The translations under genes were made by a program, and so were the position numbers. DNA of 15,791 bases from Smithella sp. (GTDB lineage: Bacteria; Desulfobacterota; Syntrophia; Syntrophales; Smithellaceae). Shown piece after piece: positions 7,471-12,835 of this stretch; position 1 is the first letter of the stretch; each line of letters begins with the position of its first letter. The notes under the pieces are model-generated. The model was not told the origin of the DNA and searched no databases. It saw only the letters and a program-made list of their open reading frames with translations. The stretch spans positions 1 through 15,791 of the forward strand of contig JAAZOZ010000127.1 of assembly GCA_012797505.1 (NCBI GenBank), written 5' to 3'.

Positions 7471-8061
7471 TTACGGTTTGTTTCCCGCCATATCGCGAAC
7501 CGTCCGGGCGATTTGGCCGCTCAACTGCTCCAGCGCGCGGCTGTGCGCCGCGACCAGTTCAGGGTAACCTTCCGCGCGAACCGTCTCGGTAATCTTCGCG
7601 CGGCCGCTCCCGGTCTTTTCATCCTTCGTGGAACGGACGGTCCAACGGGCATCGACAATGGCCGCTTTGCCCGGCAGGGATTCAAAGCGAAGAATGTCGA
7701 TCGTGATCCGGTAGGATGCATCCGCCGCCCCCGACTGGGGAAAAATCGCAATGTCCTGCGCGCCGAGCATCAGGGAAAGATTTTCGACGACCACGCGGGG
7801 AATCGCCTCTTTCAGCGGTTCGGCCCAACGGTCGAACTCGGCGATAAAAACCTGATTCGGACCGGTCTGCAAAACGATCTGCGGCCGGTCAACCGCAGCC
7901 GGCACCCAGACGGGACCCACCGACAGGGAATAGACGGCCGGCGCCGTCGCGGCCGGCGCCGTCGCGGGGCTCATGGTGTAGAACCGCGTCGGCTGAACGG
8001 AAGCGCAGCCGGTTAAAAGCGCAGCCAGCGCGCAAAAGATGAGGGGCAATTTTCCTGTCAT
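7471..8061 (-). CDS. pqiC: PqiC-like outer-membrane lipoprotein
   Basis: This is the lipoprotein component of the PqiABC envelope-spanning system, of the ABC-type transport auxiliary lipoprotein (DUF330/YmbA) family. The 196-residue length fits. A short signal ends in LTGC, so Cys19 is the lipidation site, followed by RFYTMSPA, a family hallmark. The start overlaps the pqiB stop in an ATGA. An exact 15-nt duplication (7936-7950 and 7951-7965) just after the N-terminus encodes two copies of an Ala/Thr/Pro pentapeptide, lengthening the linker before the folded domain. By analogy with E. coli it caps the PqiB channel at the outer membrane. A gap of 86 nt precedes the permease gene, with no terminator seen, so read-through into the permease is possible. 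Confidence 0.88.
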   Translation of the reverse strand: MTGKLPLIFCALAALLTGCASVQPTRFYTMSPATAPAATAPAVYSLSVGPVWVPAAVDRPQIVLQTGPNQVFIAEFDRWAEPLKEAIPRVVVENLSLMLGAQDIAIFPQSGAADASYRITIDILRFESLPGKAAIVDARWTVRSTKDEKTGSGRAKITETVRAEGYPELVAAHSRALEQLSGQIARTVRDMAGNKP

Positions 8062-9731
8062 TGGGGCACCTCCTGTGCTTTGCCGCGGATGAGGGCATTG
8101 GGATTGCGCTCAAGGTAGTCCACCAGTTCGGTGATCGCGCGCGCCGCGCGTGACACTTCCTGCAGGGCCGCCCGCAACTCCTGCTGCGTCGGCGAATCTT
8201 TTCCGACCAGTGTATTGTCCGCGCTGGCCAGTGTGCGGTCGGCCGTCGCAGTGGCCTTGCGCAGGTCTTGCAGGGTCGCATTGATCTCCGGCACGGTTTC
8301 CCGGTCGATATGGTTCATCACCCGGTCTGCGTCTTTCAGCGTCTGGTGAAGGGTTTCCAGCGTTTTCCTGACGTCTGCACCAATAGCATCCAGCGGTATT
8401 TTATCGATTCTGGCGATAATGCCGCTTACGCGGCTTTCCAGATCCTCCAGCGAACTGGACATGACAGGCAACTCATACGGCGGTTTTCTCCAGTCGATCT
8501 TCTGCGCTTTGGGAGTGTTCGGAAAGCGGTCAATGGCGATGTAAAGCTGTCCCATGACAAGATTGCCGATGCGCAGCTGCGCGCGGAAGCCCCGGTTCAT
8601 CATCCGCTGGATGAAAGCGCGGCGGCCCTGTTCATCCAGGGGCGCGTGTTCGGAGCCGGAGGATGTTTTCATATATTCCGTGAAGCGGGACGGATACATC
8701 ACAATGTCCACCCGCGACCGGACATCTTCCTTTGCCGAATCGTATTCAAAGCTGACATCGGTGACCTCGCCGATCGGCAGACCGGCGAGGGTCACGGGGG
8801 CGCCGACGGAAAGACCACGCACCGATTCCTTGAAATAGAGAACGTAGGGAGTGATGATCTCTTCATGCCGGCTCTCGGCAGCCGTCCGGTTGCTGTACAG
8901 CGTGAAGGCGGCGCCTTCCTTCACCGGCTGGGCATCGGCATCCGCCGTCAGCGGCTGTTCGAAGGCGATGCCGCCGATCAGGATCGACAGCAGAGACTGC
9001 ATTTGCACCGACAGCCCGTTTGACCCCAGCGAAACATCGATGCCGCTGGCCTGCCAGAAGCGCGTCTGGGTTGTGATCTGGCGGTCATAGGGAGCGTTTA
9101 CAAAAACTCTGATTTCAACGGAGCGGCCGTCTTTGGACAGATCATAGCCGATGACCTGTCCGACATTCAACTGACGGTAATACAGGGGGGACCCGATGCC
9201 GATGGAACCCAGCGTATCGGCGCGAAGCACGAACTGGCGGCCGGGCTTATCGATGGAGACGGCGGGCGGCATGTCCAGTGCAACAAACTCGTGCCTCGGC
9301 CGTCTGGATTTTCCGGCTCCCAGCCCGATGTGGTTGCCCGACAAAAGCGTGCTGATGCCGCTGACGCCGCTCATCGTAACGCGCGGCAATTCGATCCAGA
9401 AGGCGGCATCCTCGACAATCAGTCCCTCGGCGCTCTTGTCGATTTTGGCCGTCACCACGACTTTTGTGAAATCTTTTGAAAGCTTCACGCTCTGCACCAG
9501 GCCGATTTTAACGTCCTTGTAGCGGACAAACGTCTTTCCCGCCTCGATGCCCTCCGCCGTTTTGAAGACGATGCTGATGGTCGGGCCCTCATGAAGAATT
9601 TTCTGTACGGCGATGCCGACGCCGACCAGCGCCGCCAGAATGGGAATAATCCAGACTACGGAAAGCCGCATTCGCCTCTTCGGCACGGTCGTGGAGCGCG
9701 GTAGATTGTTCAGATCCGCCGGATCAGTCAT
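8058..9731 (-). CDS. pqiB: PqiB-like MCE-domain channel protein
   Basis: This 557-residue protein has an N-terminal membrane anchor (~22-42) followed by three MCE/MlaD domains at about 47-140, 163-258 and 290-400. Each holds the family pattern of a flexible G-x-x-V/I-x-Y-x-x-x-x-V-G turn: VRYKDVKIGLV (69-79), LYYRQLNVGQV (183-193) and VTLAGLPIGEV (313-323). A long helical tail (~425-545) follows. In E. coli PqiB such a protein forms stacked MCE rings and a helical needle crossing the periplasm for lipid transport. The start at 9731 has AAGGAG seven nt upstream. A GTG at 9749 and the ATG at 9737 are worse placed. Its first eight bases overlap the end of pqiA and its stop overlaps pqiC, so the three are translationally coupled. 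Confidence 0.92.
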   Translation of the reverse strand: MTDPADLNNLPRSTTVPKRRMRLSVVWIIPILAALVGVGIAVQKILHEGPTISIVFKTAEGIEAGKTFVRYKDVKIGLVQSVKLSKDFTKVVVTAKIDKSAEGLIVEDAAFWIELPRVTMSGVSGISTLLSGNHIGLGAGKSRRPRHEFVALDMPPAVSIDKPGRQFVLRADTLGSIGIGSPLYYRQLNVGQVIGYDLSKDGRSVEIRVFVNAPYDRQITTQTRFWQASGIDVSLGSNGLSVQMQSLLSILIGGIAFEQPLTADADAQPVKEGAAFTLYSNRTAAESRHEEIITPYVLYFKESVRGLSVGAPVTLAGLPIGEVTDVSFEYDSAKEDVRSRVDIVMYPSRFTEYMKTSSGSEHAPLDEQGRRAFIQRMMNRGFRAQLRIGNLVMGQLYIAIDRFPNTPKAQKIDWRKPPYELPVMSSSLEDLESRVSGIIARIDKIPLDAIGADVRKTLETLHQTLKDADRVMNHIDRETVPEINATLQDLRKATATADRTLASADNTLVGKDSPTQQELRAALQEVSRAARAITELVDYLERNPNALIRGKAQEVPQ

Positions 9732-11034
9732 GATCATTCTCCTTTTCACCAGGGGAATCCCATATCAAACGGGGGTCAAACTGCTCGGCCGCAAACATGG
9801 TCAGCACGACGACGGCCGCGAAAAAGATGACGCCGGCGCCCGGTTCCACGGACATGAGCGGCTGGAGCTGGACCAGCGCGACGACGAACGTCACGACAAA
9901 CACGTCCAGCATCGACCAGCGGCCGATGATTTCAACGAACCGGTAGATCCGGATGCGTTCGCGCTGACTCTCCGGCTGACGAAACTGGATCGTGACCAGC
10001 AGGTAGGCCAGCGTGACAATCTTGGCCAGCGGAATGATGACGCTGGCGATCAGCACAATCAGCGCGAGCGGCCAGGAGCCTGACGTGTAAAGCAGAATCA
10101 CCCCGTTCATGATCGTGTCTTTCTCGGCGTACGCGGGCATCGTCGTGTTCATCACGGGCATCAGGTTGGCGGGAATGTAGCAGATGGCCGCCGCGATCAG
10201 CAGAGCCCACGTGCGCTGAATCGTTTGGCGCCGGCGAACCTCCAGCGCCTTGCCGCAGCGCGGACAGTACCCCGGTTCGGCCGGATCGGCATATTTTGAC
10301 AGCAAACCGCAGGCTCCGCACAGAACGAACCCAAGCCTGGCGGCGGACCGCTCCTCCGCGGGCATGGCCCGGTCATCCCCGGGGCGCAATGATCTCTCCT
10401 CGCCGACCGGCGGCGCTGCCTCGTCCGCCCACCGGATTCGCAGCCAGACCTCGCGCGGATCGAAGCTGACGGTCATCGCCGCAACCAAAAGGATCAGCGC
10501 AAAGACGGCAAACATGCCGATGCCCGGAATCACGGTTGCCAGATCGGCGATTTTTACCAGCGCCACCAGGATGCCGAGCATCATCACTTCCACCATGGAC
10601 CACGTCCTGCTGACATCTGAAATTCTGAGCAGTCTACCGATCCACGAAGGCGCCGGGTCTTTTCGAAGGGCGATGAGAATCGTCAGCATGAACGTGATAT
10701 AAATCGTCGGAGCGACCACCGTGCAGAAGGCCACAAGCGCGGCCGTGATTCCCTGTCCCTCCTGCCACATTTTCAACACGCCGCCTAAGATGGTCGTGCT
10801 CGCGTGACGCCCGACGGCGGAAAGGCCCATGAGGGGGGTCACGTTGGCGATGATCAGGACGATGGCCGCGGCAACCGCGAAGGCAAATGTCCGGTTTAAG
10901 GGATCGGTTTTGCCCGCGGCCATGGAGCGGCCGCAGCGCAGGCAACGCGCCGTTTCGCCGCTGGAGAGCGCGGGAATCCGCTGCATCAGGTCGCAGTCGG
11001 GACAGGCCGCGATATGTTCGGGAAAAAGCGTCAT
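9724..11034 (-). CDS. pqiA: PqiA-like integral membrane protein
   Basis: The 436-residue protein is the inner-membrane partner of PqiB. It consists of two homologous halves, each a rubredoxin-like four-Cys knuckle followed by about four membrane helices. The first knuckle is C11-x2-C14 with C31-x2-C34, and the second C239-x2-C242 with C257-x2-C260. Helices lie near 50-70, 100-122, 145-165, 170-190, 274-294, 320-345, 370-390 and 398-416. Strong family matches are QRTWALLIAAAICYIPANL (from 273), FVEIIGRWSMLDVFVV (366-381) and FDPRLIWD (419-426). The start at 11034 is chosen because GAAAGG lies five nt upstream; 11049 and 11064 are in-frame alternatives with poor sites. A good promoter lies about 100 nt upstream. 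Confidence 0.9.
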   Translation of the reverse strand: MTLFPEHIAACPDCDLMQRIPALSSGETARCLRCGRSMAAGKTDPLNRTFAFAVAAAIVLIIANVTPLMGLSAVGRHASTTILGGVLKMWQEGQGITAALVAFCTVVAPTIYITFMLTILIALRKDPAPSWIGRLLRISDVSRTWSMVEVMMLGILVALVKIADLATVIPGIGMFAVFALILLVAAMTVSFDPREVWLRIRWADEAAPPVGEERSLRPGDDRAMPAEERSAARLGFVLCGACGLLSKYADPAEPGYCPRCGKALEVRRRQTIQRTWALLIAAAICYIPANLMPVMNTTMPAYAEKDTIMNGVILLYTSGSWPLALIVLIASVIIPLAKIVTLAYLLVTIQFRQPESQRERIRIYRFVEIIGRWSMLDVFVVTFVVALVQLQPLMSVEPGAGVIFFAAVVVLTMFAAEQFDPRLIWDSPGEKENDHD

Positions 11035-11099
11035 GACGACCTTTCTCATCCGGCAGTCGAACAATTTTGTCGGAGTGGTTTATTCAACCATGGAATCCG

Positions 11100-11111
11100 C
11101 CAAACGTTTGG
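11100..11111. promoter_or_regulatory. Perfect 12-bp palindrome, candidate operator for pqiABC
   Basis: CCAAACGTTTGG is a perfect palindrome located roughly 26-37 nt downstream of the predicted pqiA transcription start. The core CAAACGTTTG is shared with operators of the LacI/PurR repressor family. A repressor bound here could block the start of transcription. No regulator gene of that kind is in the window, so the link is inference from the site alone. Confidence 0.4.
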
Positions 11112-11143
11112 AGACAAATCGGGAACCTTCTTTTGCGAAAGGC

Positions 11144-11172
11144 ACTATAAAAAATGTGGTCCTGCATGTCAA
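11144..11172 (-). promoter_or_regulatory. Strong sigma70-type promoter for pqiABC
   Basis: On the minus strand an exact TTGACA (11172-11167) is followed by a 17-nt spacer and TATAGT (11149-11144), five of six matches to the -10 consensus. The predicted start of transcription is near 11137, leaving about a 100-nt leader before pqiA. This is the best promoter match in the window. It shows that pqiA need not depend on transcription of the upstream unknown gene. Confidence 0.7.
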
Positions 11173-11257
11173 TGAAATCTTGCAGTCAAGGTTGAAAGCC
11201 TCCCGGCGCCTGAAACAGTCTTTTTGGGGAAAGCTTCCATCTCGTCGCCGGATTTTA

Positions 11258-11848
11258 TTAATCCCCAGTTTTTCCCGTCGACGGGTCCAGGGCCGGAACC
11301 GACCACTGCCCCGCCGCAACATTCAATTCCCCCACCGGTTTTCCGTTTTCAAAGAAAAATATTTTTTGGTAAAAACGCCGGGGAATTCTGACGGCCAGAT
11401 AAATCTTTCCCTGCCATTCGGCCGCAGGCTCCGGCCTGTTGAACTTGTAATACAGTGACAGGCTGCCGCGTTTTTCGATAATTTTCTCGATTTCAAACAC
11501 CTCCTCCACATTCTTCGGGTGCGGCATGACCCGGGCAGCCACCAGAATCTGTTCCTTTTCATACAGAGATTCATCCGGAGCGAAGGGGCGCCTCGACGGC
11601 ATCGTGGGCGCGGGATGGAAGAGGGTCCGGTACTCGGCGGGTGTTGAAACCAGGGCATAGAGCAGGGGATCCTTTTTTTCATCCCAGTTCCTGATGAAGT
11701 TCTGGTAATCCGCCATGCGCATTTTTCTGTAAGGCACGGACTGCTGCGGCTTTGTGCCCATGCCGTCCACAGCAGTAGTCATCGCGCATATCAGAATCAT
11801 CACCATCATTCCTGTTTTGAGGAAAATCAATGATCGTCTGCCGGTCAT
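11258..11848 (-). CDS. Secreted protein of unknown function
   Basis: I do not recognise this 196-residue protein. Residues 1-30 look like a signal peptide (basic RR, then a hydrophobic stretch 13-28), so export is likely. The mature part is rich in basic and aromatic residues. It includes LYALVSTPAEYRTLFHPAP (from 63), LYEKEQILVAARVMP (95-109), and a beta-strand-like tail with GKIYLAVRIPRRFYQKIFFFENGK (from 147) and VPALDP near the end. No Cys remains after the signal. The start has GGGAGGA six nt upstream, a strong site, and an extended -10 promoter lies in front, so this is very probably a real expressed gene. It stands 223 nt upstream of pqiA, which has its own promoter, so a functional tie to Pqi is unproven. 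Confidence 0.75.
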   Translation of the reverse strand: MTGRRSLIFLKTGMMVMILICAMTTAVDGMGTKPQQSVPYRKMRMADYQNFIRNWDEKKDPLLYALVSTPAEYRTLFHPAPTMPSRRPFAPDESLYEKEQILVAARVMPHPKNVEEVFEIEKIIEKRGSLSLYYKFNRPEPAAEWQGKIYLAVRIPRRFYQKIFFFENGKPVGELNVAAGQWSVPALDPSTGKTGD

Positions 11849-11934
11849 GTCCAGTCCTCCCGATCCATTTTCTGGCGTCGTTCTGCGCGGAACCTCCTGT
11901 CTGCGCGCCCGAAAAGCCGTCCAACAACGGGTGC

Positions 11935-11965
11935 ATTATATCATTTTCCGGTTTTCATGCAGCAA
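11935..11965 (-). promoter_or_regulatory. Extended -10 promoter for the unknown secreted protein
   Basis: On the minus strand a perfect TATAAT (11940-11935) is preceded by TGA, giving the extended -10 form TGnTATAAT. The nearest -35-like hexamer TTGCTG (11965-11960) lies 19 nt upstream, long but tolerable for an extended -10 promoter. The predicted leader is about 80 nt. Confidence 0.55.
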
Positions 11966-12027
11966 TTTATTGCACGGGCGGGAAGAGGAAACGGCTGTTT
12001 TTTGTGTTTTTTAAAAAAAACGAATAG

Positions 12028-12036
12028 TGCTATGAT
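12028..12036 (+). promoter_or_regulatory. Extended -10 promoter for the hemopexin-fusion operon
   Basis: TGC followed by TATGAT (12031-12036) is an extended -10 element with five of six consensus bases. The -35 region is weak (TTTTTA at 12008-12013, 17-nt spacer) but sits in a T/A-rich run that could act as an UP-like element. The predicted start of transcription is near 12043, just in front of a hairpin. Confidence 0.45.
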
Positions 12037-12043
12037 GCAGCCG

Positions 12044-12063
12044 TTGCCGCAAAAAAGCGGCAA
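12044..12063 (+). promoter_or_regulatory. 5' leader hairpin with A6 loop
   Basis: TTGCCGC (12044-12050) and GCGGCAA (12057-12063) pair perfectly around a loop of six A. It would stand almost exactly at the 5' end of the predicted mRNA. There is no T-run after it, so it is more likely an RNA-stabilising stem or protein site than a terminator. Confidence 0.45.
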
Positions 12064-12126
12064 GCGGAAAACCATCATTCAAAGCATAATGGATTGTCAC
12101 AAATACCGTCTTACAGGGAGTCTCGC

Positions 12127-12825
12127 ATGAAAAAGAATACGCTGATCGTCATTGCAGGCCTGTTTTTTCTGATGGCATGGACAACGGCAAGCGCCGAAAG
12201 GTACGTTCCCGATCAACATCCTACGGGGATCGTGAACTGGGGAAACGGCAAGGCCTACTTCTTCAGCGGCGGCCAGTATATCCGATACGACATCGCATCC
12301 GACAAAGCCGATCCCGGCTATCCGAAAAACATCAATGCTGAAACCTGGCCCGGCGTGATCTGGACGGACGGGATTGACGCGGTGGTCAACTGGGGAAACG
12401 GCAAGGCCTACTTCTTCAAGGGCGGACAGTACATCCGATACGACATCAAGGCGGATCGAGCCGATCCCGGCTATCCGAAAAACATCAATGCCGAAACCTG
12501 GCCCGGCGTGATCTGGACGGACGGGATTGACGCGGTGGTCAACTGGGGAAACGGCAAGGCCTACTTCTTCAAGGGCGGACAGTACATCCGTTACGACATC
12601 AAGGCGGATCGGGCCGATCCCGGTTATCCGAAAAACATCAATGCCGAAACCTGGCCCGGCGTGATCTGGACGGACGGCATTGACGATGCCGTCAACTGGG
12701 GAAACGGCAAGGCCTACTTCTTCAAGGGCGGACAGTACATCCGTTACGACATCAAGGCGGATCGGGCCGATCCCGGCTATCCGAAAGCCGTTGACGCCGG
12801 CACATGGCCCGGCCTCATCCGATAG
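12127..12825 (+). CDS. Secreted hemopexin-repeat protein, four near-identical repeats
   Basis: The 232-residue product has a clear signal peptide (MKKNTL, hydrophobic core, cleavage near ASA-ER) and then four hemopexin-like repeats of 51 residues. Repeat starts in DNA are 12235, 12388, 12541 and 12694, exactly 153 nt apart. Each unit reads NWGNGKAYFFxGGQYIRYD, then ADPGYPK and a closing W-P-G motif, the hallmark of a hemopexin blade. Four blades make one complete propeller. Repeats 2 and 3 differ at only a handful of bases, so the array arose or was homogenised recently. Hemopexin folds bind varied ligands (heme, metal, polyamine, matrix); no ligand can be assigned here. The ATG at 12127 has AGGGAG six nt upstream, and an upstream in-frame codon at 12094 would spoil the signal peptide. 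The next gene starts 10 nt after the stop. Confidence 0.9.
   Translation: MKKNTLIVIAGLFFLMAWTTASAERYVPDQHPTGIVNWGNGKAYFFSGGQYIRYDIASDKADPGYPKNINAETWPGVIWTDGIDAVVNWGNGKAYFFKGGQYIRYDIKADRADPGYPKNINAETWPGVIWTDGIDAVVNWGNGKAYFFKGGQYIRYDIKADRADPGYPKNINAETWPGVIWTDGIDDAVNWGNGKAYFFKGGQYIRYDIKADRADPGYPKAVDAGTWPGLIR
12235..12822 (+). repeat. 153-bp in-frame tandem repeat, four copies
   Basis: Copies begin at 12235, 12388, 12541 and 12694; the last is shortened and diverges after its first ~100 bases. Copies 3 and 4 share their first ~100 bases with a single C/T difference. Copy 1 differs most in its middle (SGG and ASDKAD instead of KGG and KADRAD). This is the coding repeat of the hemopexin propeller and is prone to recombination and assembly error. 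Confidence 0.95.
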
Positions 12826-12835
12826 GGAGCCCAGA

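Noticed and set aside
7936..7965. Exact 15-nt tandem duplication inside pqiC
   Set aside because: It only lengthens an Ala/Thr/Pro linker after the lipobox; ordinary replication slippage explains it, so it is noted in the pqiC entry rather than as a finding.
12680..12835. N-terminal extension of the fusion protein into the hemopexin gene
   Set aside because: The extra residues are an out-of-frame reading of the hemopexin repeat; the ATG at 12836 has a proper GGGAG site.
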